Positions 8,147 through 16,380 of a stretch of 64,000 bases of DNA are shown here, piece by piece. The DNA is taken from NCBI RefSeq assembly GCF_005405345.1, contig NZ_BJDW01000003.1, positions 1 through 64,000 of the forward strand. Reading direction: 5' to 3'. The position numbers were made by a program, and so were the translations under genes. The notes under the pieces are model-generated. The model worked only from the letters and a program-made list of their open reading frames with translations. It was not told the origin of the DNA and did no database searches. Source of the stretch: Enterococcus viikkiensis. GTDB taxonomy: Bacteria > Bacillota > Bacilli > Lactobacillales > Enterococcaceae. Position 1 is the stretch's first letter; every line of letters begins with the position of its first letter.

Positions 8147-9476
8147 TTTTCCCCATCCTTCCCACCACTAACAGTCCCAGCAACAATAGGACTATCGAGG
8201 TGAATTTCACTTCATTCATCATAGCAAAAACGGCGGAATTATGTAATGTATTCAGCAATAATACATCCTTTGCAGGCATTCCCCGCCACTGTAAGGCGAT
8301 TAGCATAAAAATCATTAATAAAAATTGATGGGTAATACTACCCTTATTTGACATCGAAAACTTTGCGGTAATTCGTTGCTTTTTCTCGATCCCTGCCGTT
8401 TGATAATACATGCGGCTTAACCAGCTACTAGTCCCATTTTGGAAAAAAGTCAAAACAAAAATCGCAATGGGGAATAGCTGCGGCAAACTTAATAGCACGA
8501 GCCCAGCTGCCAAGCCAACTAATTGAACAATGAAAGGATTGCTAAATTTTTTTCGTAGCTTATTCGCAAATAAAAGCGAGGCAATGACCCCCAACAAATA
8601 GGGTAAAAATAATAAAGTCGCTTGAGCGGGAATCCCTTTAAAGACAGTCACATAAAAAGTACCAAATAAAAAAATAAAATTGCCAAACATACCGTTTAAA
8701 AAAGTCAGTGCATTTTGCCACAGCGGTACCTTCAAACGATCCTTCTGGCGATGGATCACTAGCAATGCCAAAATAAAAATCCCGACGAACAAGAAAATTC
8801 CCGTACCTAGTAATGTTTCATCCACGAATGCACGGCTGCTGCGCAATAAAAAGAGCGCCACAAAATATAATAGAAACCACATCAGCTCTGGTACTGAAAA
8901 AACATTTTTCGTCAGTTCTTTAAAATCTAGTTCATAGTGAGGGTAATGCTTGACCGTGTGATACGCACAAATATAATAAAAGCCTAAAATGATCGGTACA
9001 AGAATCGTTTGCACGGGTAATGCTAAGGTCAATGCTAAAAAGAGCGGCAATAAAACAATTAGCGCGACCAAATACAACGATATCGTCATCGTTTGATAGC
9101 CTTTTTCTCTTTCCAAATAGGTGACACTCGTATTGGCTGGTGCCAGCCAAGAGGCACTGAGCCCTAAAAAAGAACTGCCTAACAAATAGAAATTGGCGTG
9201 GAATGCCCCAGCTAAAGTTAAAAAAGAACCCACTCCACCGAGCAATAGTGCCACCATCAACAGCGTGTATTGATCAATCGCACGATGAAGTCCGCGAATC
9301 AAAAAAATTCCGGTCATCCGAAAAGTATAAAATAAAACAAAGGGCAGGGCTGAGATACTGCTACTAAAATCCAGTAAATGGATAAATAATAAATAAGGCA
9401 CCACAATCATAATGTTGGCTAACACAAACGGCGTAGTGCGGGTAAATTGACGAAAAAACTGCTTAATTGCTTCCAT
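8130..9476 (-). CDS. Putative MFS-like integral membrane protein
   Basis: The 448-residue protein is almost entirely hydrophobic, with about 12 predicted membrane segments and short loops. The layout resembles major facilitator transporters, but I cannot name a subfamily or substrate. The N-terminus is short and basic (QFFRQFTR) before the first segment. The start at ATG 9476 is preceded by GGAAGGG at a proper distance. An in-frame GTG at 9491 is less likely. It begins 14 bases after the phosphoesterase stop and overlaps the UPF0178 gene, so the three form one operon. Confidence 0.7.
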   Translation of the reverse strand: MEAIKQFFRQFTRTTPFVLANIMIVVPYLLFIHLLDFSSSISALPFVLFYTFRMTGIFLIRGLHRAIDQYTLLMVALLLGGVGSFLTLAGAFHANFYLLGSSFLGLSASWLAPANTSVTYLEREKGYQTMTISLYLVALIVLLPLFLALTLALPVQTILVPIILGFYYICAYHTVKHYPHYELDFKELTKNVFSVPELMWFLLYFVALFLLRSSRAFVDETLLGTGIFLFVGIFILALLVIHRQKDRLKVPLWQNALTFLNGMFGNFIFLFGTFYVTVFKGIPAQATLLFLPYLLGVIASLLFANKLRKKFSNPFIVQLVGLAAGLVLLSLPQLFPIAIFVLTFFQNGTSSWLSRMYYQTAGIEKKQRITAKFSMSNKGSITHQFLLMIFMLIALQWRGMPAKDVLLLNTLHNSAVFAMMNEVKFTSIVLLLLGLLVVGRMGKNAFGD

Positions 9477-9490
9477 AAAAATCCCTTCCA

Positions 9491-10390
9491 CTAATAAGGA
9501 ATCAACGTGATAGCTTGTTGAAATTCCTCTATTAAATGTTCTTCTTTATATTGTGCGAATTCCGCTTGGTGTTTATTTAATAAACTGCGCATCTTCATGG
9601 GAATAAAAGCGTCAGCCAAATGATTATCCAATACAAAATCCCTAGTGATCTGCCATTCATAATAATACCCCAGTGGTCGGCAACTATACCGCGTCCCATT
9701 GATTTCTAGATCATCAAAGCGGCGATGGGTATGACCAAAAACGACCTGTTTAACATTGCTGTATTGATCCAATAATTCGCCTAATGCCTGTGAACCGAGA
9801 AAAGCATTTAACTTATTCCATATTTGATATTTTCCACTTAGCTGGACGATAAATTCAGCTTTAGGAACAAAATGGGTCACTAAGATGACTTGATATTGTT
9901 TCTGTGCTAAGTCGTCTAGAATCATTTTTAATTCTCCCAGCACAAATTGATCCACCGTTTGATCATCGGCAAATCGTTCAATGATCCGATCAAACCAATA
10001 GATATTTTTCATGGAACGAATCTTTTGTGGGTCCTTTAATTCAGAAAACCCATAATCATACCAGCCGTTAAAGCCTAACAAAACGGTCTGCTCGTTTAAA
10101 GGCAGATAGCGGAGATTCAAAAAATGGCTATCTGGAAAATGCTCGATCATCGCTTCCCCTTTGATATTCCCCATTTCATGATTGCCAAGATTAAAGGTGG
10201 TCGGCAGACCTTGATCCCTAAAATAGTGGTTAACTGCTAACGTCTGCTGAATTTTATTGGCGCTGTCTCCTGCAAAATGCAAACGAGTCACCGCTTGCTC
10301 CCGCAATAAGTCGAACAGCTTTGCCAATTCCGCAGCTCCTAAGTGATTAATATCGGCATGTAAATCCGTGATGACTGCTAATTTCCCCAT
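9491..10390 (-). CDS. Calcineurin-like metallophosphoesterase
   Basis: The 299-residue protein has the complete metal-binding motif set of the metallophosphoesterase superfamily: TDLHAD near residue 8, AGDSA near 41, GNHE near 71, THF near 173 and GHTHRRFDD near 222. Two metal ions would hydrolyse a phosphoester. The substrate is unknown. It resembles a Firmicutes group annotated only as putative phosphoesterase. It leads the operon phosphoesterase, membrane protein, UPF0178, and is divergent from the gene at 10493. Confidence 0.85.
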   Translation of the reverse strand: MGKLAVITDLHADINHLGAAELAKLFDLLREQAVTRLHFAGDSANKIQQTLAVNHYFRDQGLPTTFNLGNHEMGNIKGEAMIEHFPDSHFLNLRYLPLNEQTVLLGFNGWYDYGFSELKDPQKIRSMKNIYWFDRIIERFADDQTVDQFVLGELKMILDDLAQKQYQVILVTHFVPKAEFIVQLSGKYQIWNKLNAFLGSQALGELLDQYSNVKQVVFGHTHRRFDDLEINGTRYSCRPLGYYYEWQITRDFVLDNHLADAFIPMKMRSLLNKHQAEFAQYKEEHLIEEFQQAITLIPY

Positions 10391-10458
10391 CTGACCGTCT
10401 CCTTCTCATCTATTTTACGCAACTCACTGTAATAATGCGAATCAAAAGCTACACGTGA

Positions 10459-10464
10459 TATAAT
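10459..10464 (+). promoter_or_regulatory. Extended -10 for the 10493-11484 gene pair
   Basis: TGA followed by TATAAT makes a good extended -10, with no clear -35. The transcript would start near 10471 and reach the GGGAGG ribosome site before the ATG at 10493. Confidence 0.5.
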
Positions 10465-10492
10465 GAAAGAAAAGAAGCGGGAGGTCATGCAC

Positions 10493-10897
10493 ATGGTCAC
10501 TTATCAGAATCTTCAAACCGATTTATTGCAAGCGCTTGATTTACACATTGATGTTTTAAAGGAGGTCGAGGATATCGAAACGGAACAGCTGCCGGCCTTT
10601 CTTTTTATGATGCGCAGTTTAGGTTTCATGCTGGATCGAGCACCTTTAGTTTTAGCCAGCAATGATGACGAAGAAATGTATTATATGATGTTCCAATATT
10701 ATAGTTTATTGACTGAATTGAAATTCAATTTAGCGATGAATTTCCCTTACGCCCGCTGGCAAGGCGAACCGCTTTTAGAAAAAGTAAATGCCTTCCCAGA
10801 AACGTACGAAGCAGAAATGAAAGTTTGGTGGGAAGACAAAACGGGGCTCGTAGTCGAAGAAACCAAACAGACGATTGAACAAGTGAGAGATTTTTAA
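10493..10897 (+). CDS. Conserved-looking protein of unknown function
   Basis: I do not recognise this 134-residue protein. It is acidic, has no signal peptide and looks mostly alpha-helical, with Met-rich and aromatic stretches (FLFMMRSLGFML, YYMMFQYYSLLTELKF). There are no Cys pairs or nucleotide-binding motifs. The start is ATG 10493, because GGGAGG lies 8 bases upstream. Earlier in-frame ATGs at 10463 and 10487 are badly spaced. It is followed after 41 bases by the LOG-family gene on the same strand, so the two probably share a transcript. Confidence 0.75.
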   Translation: MVTYQNLQTDLLQALDLHIDVLKEVEDIETEQLPAFLFMMRSLGFMLDRAPLVLASNDDEEMYYMMFQYYSLLTELKFNLAMNFPYARWQGEPLLEKVNAFPETYEAEMKVWWEDKTGLVVEETKQTIEQVRDF

Positions 10898-10938
10898 CCT
10901 GCGGCTTCATACGAATAAACGAATCAGGAGGCAAGCCT

Positions 10939-11484
10939 ATGCGAATCGCGGTTTATTGCGGTGCACACTTAGGAATCGATCCCGCCTATGAAGAAGCTGC
11001 CGAGAAACTTGGACGATGGATCGTTGAGCAAGATCATGACTTAATTTATGGCGGCGGAAAACTGGGATTGATGGGTGTCGTGGCAAACCGAGTGTTAGCC
11101 TCCGGCGGGTCAGTTACGGGTGTCATGCCAGAATTTTTGGCCCAGCCTGAACGAGTCCACACCGACTTGACCAGACTGATCTCGGTAAAAGATTTGGATG
11201 AACGAAAGAAAAGAATCATGGAAAACGCGGATGTTTGTATTGCTTTGCCAGGTGGAATAGGCACATTAGAAGAAATCATTGAAGCTTATTCCTGGGCCCG
11301 TGTTGGGCAAAATAATCGGCCGTGTATTTTCTTTGACGCTAACGACTATTATCAACTACTGCGTGCTTTTTTTGATCAGATGGTCACTCAAAAATTTCTT
11401 TCTGAAGCCGATCGGCAATTAGTCTTATTCAGCCCTTCCTTAACAGAGATTGAACTATTTATTCAACAGTATTACGCCAAGTGA
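10939..11484 (+). CDS. LOG family (TIGR00730) Rossmann-fold protein
   Basis: The 181-residue protein has the two signatures of the LOG/YvdD family: YGGGKLGLMGVVA near residue 37 and PGGIGTLEEIIE near residue 104. The second forms the phosphoribohydrolase active site. Family members hydrolyse cytokinin riboside 5'-monophosphates or AMP-like nucleotides to base and ribose 5-phosphate. The true bacterial substrate here is not clear. AGGAGG precedes the ATG. It ends before a bidirectional terminator shared with gshF. Confidence 0.9.
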   Translation: MRIAVYCGAHLGIDPAYEEAAEKLGRWIVEQDHDLIYGGGKLGLMGVVANRVLASGGSVTGVMPEFLAQPERVHTDLTRLISVKDLDERKKRIMENADVCIALPGGIGTLEEIIEAYSWARVGQNNRPCIFFDANDYYQLLRAFFDQMVTQKFLSEADRQLVLFSPSLTEIELFIQQYYAK

Positions 11485-11510
11485 AGCGGAATAGTGACAA
11501 ATCATTTTAT

Positions 11511-11551
11511 AAAAAAAGGACCTGTGACGCAATTCGTCACAGGTCCTTTTT
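11511..11551. terminator. Bidirectional terminator (LOG gene and gshF)
   Basis: AGGACCTGTGACG pairs perfectly with its complement across a five-base loop, and A- and T-tracts extend the stem to 17 bp (11513-11529 with 11535-11551). It serves the two convergent genes. Confidence 0.92.
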
Positions 11552-11556
11552 CACGC

Positions 11557-13818
11557 TTAGATGGTCATCTCTGGATATAAAAAGCGCAGTACGTCTAAAG
11601 TCAAACGCCGACTCTTTCCGGCATAAGGGTAAATATGCATATGCATCATCGGATTGAAGTTAGCCTCAATAATGCCATAATCTGCTTTCGTTTCATACGG
11701 CTTATGGATGTCTGGAATAATCAAATCGATCCCACTGATTGCAGCCCCTAAAGCCGCTACCGCATCAATTGCTAATTGCTTGTAGCTTTCGTGGGTCTCG
11801 TCGGTCACATCAATCGAGTCGCCCCCAGTCGATACATTAGAATTTTCCCGTAAGAAAACTTGTTGGCCTTCTTCAGGGACACTATCGACTTGCAAGCCTT
11901 GGCCTTTCAGCATCAATTTCTCGATCTCACCTAATTGGATTTTTTCCAATGGCGAGCGATGATTATTTCCTCGCAACGGATCGGCATTTTTTTCAGCAAC
12001 TAAATCTGCAATCGTTCGTTCTCCATCCCCAATTACATTAGCGGGAATCCGCAGTAACACGGCTTGGACTTTTTGATTGATCACAAAGAAGCGATATTCC
12101 GTTCCCGGCATAAATTCTTCAATGATCACTTCGCTGTCCTCGCTAAAAGCCAGTGTCAAGCCCGCATTAAAATCATTGATCGAGGTCGCACCTTTAAAAA
12201 TCGTGATCCCTAAACCGAAATTAGTTGATTTTGGTTTGATCACGAAAGCCTTCTGCGCAAAACGGGGATAGGCTTTTTTGGCCAGCTCGATTGAACCAAA
12301 GGTCTCCCCCTCAGGTACGCGGAAGCCAGCTCGAGCAAGGACCGTCTTTGTAACGGTTTTATTCGCCATTAATAACGGCGCAATGTACGTATCTTTACTG
12401 GTCATGTTGCCGTTTTTAACTAATTCTTGGTGGGTACCATGCTGCAACTTGACGAATTGATCTTGACGATCCAACACTTCTGTCTCGATCCCTTTTTGAA
12501 TCGCATCGAACAATAAGTTTTGAGTCGATAGTTCCATTTCTTGGAAACCCGCCAACTGGTACGGATGCGCGTGGGCTTGATTGTAAAATTTACGACCCAA
12601 TTTCGTTGCTACCGCTGCTTGGCCCTCTGCTTCATCCAGCGCTAAAATTTTAGCAGCTAACGTTTCTTCCGGATGTTCTAACCAAGTCTGATATGATTTC
12701 ACTAACTCTTTTCCGGTTAGATCCAGCTCATCGATCATTTCCAGCATCTCAGCAAAAATTGCTTGACCTTCTGCTAGATAAGCAGTCGGTTCTGCTGGAT
12801 GTTCTAAGGAAACGGCATCGCTGATCCGATTGCCTTCCGCTACCCACTCATCAGCGGATAATTTTTCTTCCGTCCAAAGTAAGTACAACATGAATAGATG
12901 AATAAATTCGATCTCTTCGGCATTGATTCCGACACGATCAAAGGGATTCAAGTCAATGTTTCGTAGCTCAACATACCGAATGCCGGTATGAAATAGATCC
13001 GCGACTTTTTTCCCGCCACGCATTCGAATCGGCGCGTAAAATTCTTTTTCCTCTGACAAACGTCCTTGGGCGACGTTTTCCGCTAAATCCTCACTGTAGC
13101 GGGTCAAGGATTCATAAGAAACCTGCACATCTGGCTTATTGACATAGCCATAGTGACTTGTCCGAATACTACGGACCGGTTCTTTCGGACGATCTTCCTC
13201 ATCAAAGTAACGCGCTTCACTCAATGGGCTAGCGCCAAATAAATACGTCAGCAGCCAACGGTAACGTAAAAAGTTCCGTGCGATTTTCATATATAAGCGG
13301 GTTTTGAAGGTTTCTAACGACGCTTCTTCTGTTTGAGCCAAAAATAATTGATGGACCAAATCCAAGCCGTACTCAAAATTGAAATGAATCCCGCTGACCA
13401 TTTGCTTCCGCTTGCCGTATTCACGAGCTAAATAACGACGATACAACACATCCGCATGACGTTCGAGCTTAGCAATTTGAATGTCTTCTTCCTTTTCTGG
13501 TAAAGCTGGCGGCATCGAGAATGGCCACATCATTTCATTTTCGTTCATACTGCGCTGAGCCACATCATGAACGGCTTCCAAGTAGGCCAACACTTCAGCC
13601 ACGGATTCCGTCACTGGAGTGATCAATTCTAACTGCGTCTCCGCAAAATCTGTTTGGATATAAGGATGAAAGCTGCGATCCCCAACATTTTGCGGGTGGT
13701 CGGTATGTACTAAATCGCCAGCCAAAGTAACTCGCTGACTTTCTTTTTCAATCCCATAACGTGCTTGCAGCAAGAAAGGCTGTACCTTTTCTTGTGCCAT
13801 CATTTTTTTAATATTCAT
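11557..13818 (-). CDS. gshF: Bifunctional glutamate-cysteine ligase/glutathione synthetase
   Basis: GshF carries out both steps of glutathione synthesis: gamma-glutamylcysteine formation, then glycine addition. The first 480 or so residues are the glutamate-cysteine ligase half (RYGIEKESQRV, HTDHPQNVGDRSF, FSMPP, IRYVELRNIDLNPFD). The rest is an ATP-grasp half (FVIKPKSTNFGLGITIF, GDGERTIADLV, IDLIIPDI, EANFNPMMHMHIYPYAGK). The 753 residues match the fused enzyme of streptococci, enterococci and Listeria. The start is ATG 13818, with GGGAGG 10 bases upstream. The in-frame GTG at 13836 would lie at the predicted transcription start. Confidence 0.96.
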   Translation of the reverse strand: MNIKKMMAQEKVQPFLLQARYGIEKESQRVTLAGDLVHTDHPQNVGDRSFHPYIQTDFAETQLELITPVTESVAEVLAYLEAVHDVAQRSMNENEMMWPFSMPPALPEKEEDIQIAKLERHADVLYRRYLAREYGKRKQMVSGIHFNFEYGLDLVHQLFLAQTEEASLETFKTRLYMKIARNFLRYRWLLTYLFGASPLSEARYFDEEDRPKEPVRSIRTSHYGYVNKPDVQVSYESLTRYSEDLAENVAQGRLSEEKEFYAPIRMRGGKKVADLFHTGIRYVELRNIDLNPFDRVGINAEEIEFIHLFMLYLLWTEEKLSADEWVAEGNRISDAVSLEHPAEPTAYLAEGQAIFAEMLEMIDELDLTGKELVKSYQTWLEHPEETLAAKILALDEAEGQAAVATKLGRKFYNQAHAHPYQLAGFQEMELSTQNLLFDAIQKGIETEVLDRQDQFVKLQHGTHQELVKNGNMTSKDTYIAPLLMANKTVTKTVLARAGFRVPEGETFGSIELAKKAYPRFAQKAFVIKPKSTNFGLGITIFKGATSINDFNAGLTLAFSEDSEVIIEEFMPGTEYRFFVINQKVQAVLLRIPANVIGDGERTIADLVAEKNADPLRGNNHRSPLEKIQLGEIEKLMLKGQGLQVDSVPEEGQQVFLRENSNVSTGGDSIDVTDETHESYKQLAIDAVAALGAAISGIDLIIPDIHKPYETKADYGIIEANFNPMMHMHIYPYAGKSRRLTLDVLRFLYPEMTI

Positions 13819-13841
13819 TTGTCTGAAGCCTCCCACGCTAC

Positions 13842-13847
13842 ATTATA
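13842..13847 (-). promoter_or_regulatory. -10 box of gshF
   Basis: TATAAT on the minus strand, with only a weak -35 (TTCTGT) 17 bases upstream, places the transcription start near 13835. Confidence 0.5.
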
Positions 13848-14021
13848 TAGAAAAAAATACGGAAACAGAACGGAAATGCTTAGAAAAAAAATTCGCTTTA
13901 TTTATAGAATGAAAATTAATTAAGGGAAACAAAAAGATTCGTTGAATGATCGAGAAAATAGGCATCCCTGATCGCCACACGTCTGTCAGCTGATCTGCCC
14001 CTCTCGGCTTCAAAAATAAAT

Positions 14022-14098
14022 AAAAACTGTTGAGCCTTCGTCGCGCCTTTTCCAAAGATTCGAACCTTTGGGGGCGCTAGACTGCTCAACAGTTTTTT
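14022..14098 (-). terminator. Triple-nested hairpin terminator after ftsY
   Basis: Three stems nest in one arm: CTGTTGAGC/GCTCAACAG (14027-14035 with 14084-14092), GCGCC/GGCGC (14043-14047 with 14073-14077), and CCAAAG/CTTTGG (14052-14057 with 14066-14071). An AT-rich, T-bearing tail follows in the ftsY direction, and a T-run is also present in the other direction. It is far larger than an ordinary terminator. Confidence 0.8.
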
Positions 14099-15561
14099 TA
14101 TTCTGCTTTCAGTAAGCCTTTGAATAGCCCTTCTGCGAAATCATTTGGATTAAAGGCTTCCAGATCATTGATTCCTTCGCCTAGACCGACGAGTTTCACT
14201 GGCAAGTGCAATTCATTGCGGATCGCTAAGACGATCCCGCCTTTGGCTGTGCCGTCCAACTTAGTCAGCACTAACCCAGTTACGTCTGTCGTTTCTTTAA
14301 ACTGACGAGCTTGGACCAAAGCGTTTTGACCGGTAGTGGCATCCACTACCAATAAGACTTCATGTGGGGCCGTGGGAAATTCCCGCTGAATGATCCGTTT
14401 GATTTTTTCCAACTCGTTCATCAAATTGACTTTGTTTTGCAAACGACCGGCAGTATCAATCAATAAGATATCGTAGTTTTCATTTTTCGCTTTATCCACT
14501 GCATCAAACACCACTGCCGCCGGATCACCGCCAGCATTACCACGAACGACTTCCACACCTGAGCGCTGGCCCCAAACGACTAACTGATCGATTGCCCCTG
14601 CTCGGAAAGTATCGGCTGCTGCCAATAGGACTTTCTTTCCTTCATTTTTATATTGGTTCGCCAATTTCCCAATACTAGTAGTTTTACCGGTACCATTGAC
14701 GCCAACAAATAAAATCACACTCAAGCCATCAGATTGGAGATTAATTTGATTGTTTTCATTGATCCCTTCTGCTTCATAAATGCCTACTAATTTTTCAATA
14801 ATGACATTTTGAATCTGCGCAGGTTTTTTCGCATTCTTCAATTTCACTTCTTGTCGTAGAGAATCCGTCAATTGGATAGCTGTATCAAAACCGACATCGG
14901 CACCAATCAAGGTCTCTTCCAACTCTTCAAAAAAATCTTCATCTACTCGACGAAAACGGGCAAACAATTCATTCATTCGCTCGCCAAAAGACTTACGGGT
15001 TTTTTCCAAACCTTTGTCATATTTCTCTTGAACTGTTTCTTCTTGAACTGTTTCTTCTTGAACTGGTTCTGCTTGAACTGGTTCTGCTTCAGGCAATTCC
15101 GTTTCAATCGTCTCTGCTGCAACTGGCTCTGTTGATTCGGCAGGTTCGACTGTTTCGGTCGGAAGGCTCGTTTCTGCTGGTTCTTCCGCTTTAATCTGTT
15201 CTGGTTCTACTCCAGGTATTTCCGTCGGTACTTCGATGCCTTCCTTCGGCGCTTCCTCAGTAACTGGTGATTCCACTGATTCTGATTTCTCTGGTTCCGT
15301 TACTTCCGGTGATGGCATTTCTTGTGTCGGCACATCGATCGTTTGGCTGGCTTCTTCCAGCGCTTCCTCGATGGCTTCAGCACTTTTTTCTGAAATTTCC
15401 TCTTTGACAGCCGTCTTTTCTTCAGTTGCTTCAACCGAACTAGACTCTGGCACCTCATCAGAAGTAAGGCTGGCTTGATCGTCTAGCTCATCCGTTTTCT
15501 TTTCAGGTTCTTCCGTCGTTTCTCCGGTAAAAGCTTTCTTTATACGGTCGAATAATCCCAT
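14098..15561 (-). CDS. ftsY: Signal recognition particle receptor FtsY
   Basis: FtsY docks SRP-ribosome complexes at the membrane and hands them to SecY. The C-terminal NG domain (about residues 185-487) shows GVNGTGKTTS, AADTFRAGA, DTAGRLQNK and TKLDGTAKGG. The first 180 or so residues are a very acidic Glu/Pro/Thr/Val-rich extension, the variable A domain. It contains four five-residue repeats of the type AEPVQ/EETVQ, encoded by 15-bp DNA repeats. The start lies directly after the upstream HAD stop, so translation is coupled. It is last in rnc-smc-HAD-ftsY. Confidence 0.97.
   Translation of the reverse strand: MGLFDRIKKAFTGETTEEPEKKTDELDDQASLTSDEVPESSSVEATEEKTAVKEEISEKSAEAIEEALEEASQTIDVPTQEMPSPEVTEPEKSESVESPVTEEAPKEGIEVPTEIPGVEPEQIKAEEPAETSLPTETVEPAESTEPVAAETIETELPEAEPVQAEPVQEETVQEETVQEKYDKGLEKTRKSFGERMNELFARFRRVDEDFFEELEETLIGADVGFDTAIQLTDSLRQEVKLKNAKKPAQIQNVIIEKLVGIYEAEGINENNQINLQSDGLSVILFVGVNGTGKTTSIGKLANQYKNEGKKVLLAAADTFRAGAIDQLVVWGQRSGVEVVRGNAGGDPAAVVFDAVDKAKNENYDILLIDTAGRLQNKVNLMNELEKIKRIIQREFPTAPHEVLLVVDATTGQNALVQARQFKETTDVTGLVLTKLDGTAKGGIVLAIRNELHLPVKLVGLGEGINDLEAFNPNDFAEGLFKGLLKAE
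15028..15087. repeat. Four tandem 15-bp repeats in the ftsY acidic domain
   Basis: Units start at 15028, 15043, 15058 and 15073. The first two are identical (TTGAACTGTTTCTTC), and so are the last two (TTGAACTGGTTCTGC). They encode EETVQ and AEPVQ repeats in frame. Confidence 0.9.
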
Positions 15562-16380
15562 CTAAAACCCTCCTTCATCAAATACAAATTTTTGGATTGC
15601 TTGTGCAACGCCATTTGCTTGGTTCGTGCCAGTCACAAAGTTAGCAGCTGATTTGACACCATCGGTCGCATTTTCCATCGCCACACCAACACCCGCATAG
15701 GTGATCATTGAAAGGTCGTTGGCCTCATCCCCTAAGGCCATCATTTCATTGGCCGCAATTCCTAAATGTTCACCTAAAACAGAAAGACCAAATGCTTTCG
15801 TCACACCCTTAGGCATAAATTCTAATAAATTAGGGCGCGTTTTAAAGATTTCAAACCGTTCGTATTCCTCTTCCGGTATCAAAGCAATCTGCTGATCTAA
15901 ATAGTCTAGCTCGGTTGCCGAAACAACTTTATTATATAGGGCATTTTCTTCTAAGATTTCGACTGTTTTTTCAACATAGGTCAGTGCTTTATTCATCGTC
16001 GGATAAAGCGAAGGATGCTCCATTGAGGACGCAAGTTGGAAACTAAAGGCATCCGACAACACATCTGTCGGCAAATTCAGTTCCACAAATAATTGATAGA
16101 TGTGTTTGACATCGGCCAAATCCATCGCGGTCTTGCCTAAAATTTCACCCGTATTGGTTTGAATCAAGCCACCATTGAAAGTGATAGAATAGTCATCCGC
16201 ATCCAGCAGATTCAATTCCGCTAAGTACTCTTTGATAGCGATCAGCGGACGGCCCGTACAGATCACGATCTTGACCCCTTGTGCCTTTGCTTGAGCCAAG
16301 GCAGCTTTATTCGTATCAGAAATTGTTTTTGCATCCGTCAATAGTGTGCCATCTAAATCAATGGCAATTAATTTTATCAT
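15562..16380 (-). CDS. Cof-type HAD-IIB family phosphatase
   Basis: The 272-residue protein is a haloacid dehalogenase-like hydrolase of the Cof/YbjI type, acting on small phosphorylated metabolites. Motif I is AIDLDGTLLTDAK near residue 6, motif II ICTGRP near 40, the motif III lysine region follows, and motif IV is ALGDEANDLSMI near 212. The type IIB cap domain lies between. It overlaps the smc stop by four bases (ATGA) and abuts ftsY, so it is embedded in a conserved chromosome/SRP operon. The link to those functions is unknown. Confidence 0.9.
   Translation of the reverse strand: MIKLIAIDLDGTLLTDAKTISDTNKAALAQAKAQGVKIVICTGRPLIAIKEYLAELNLLDADDYSITFNGGLIQTNTGEILGKTAMDLADVKHIYQLFVELNLPTDVLSDAFSFQLASSMEHPSLYPTMNKALTYVEKTVEILEENALYNKVVSATELDYLDQQIALIPEEEYERFEIFKTRPNLLEFMPKGVTKAFGLSVLGEHLGIAANEMMALGDEANDLSMITYAGVGVAMENATDGVKSAANFVTGTNQANGVAQAIQKFVFDEGGF

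Noticed and set aside
15028-15087. CRISPR-like repeats
   Set aside because: The units are directly adjacent, 15 bp, coding and in frame in ftsY, with no spacers.
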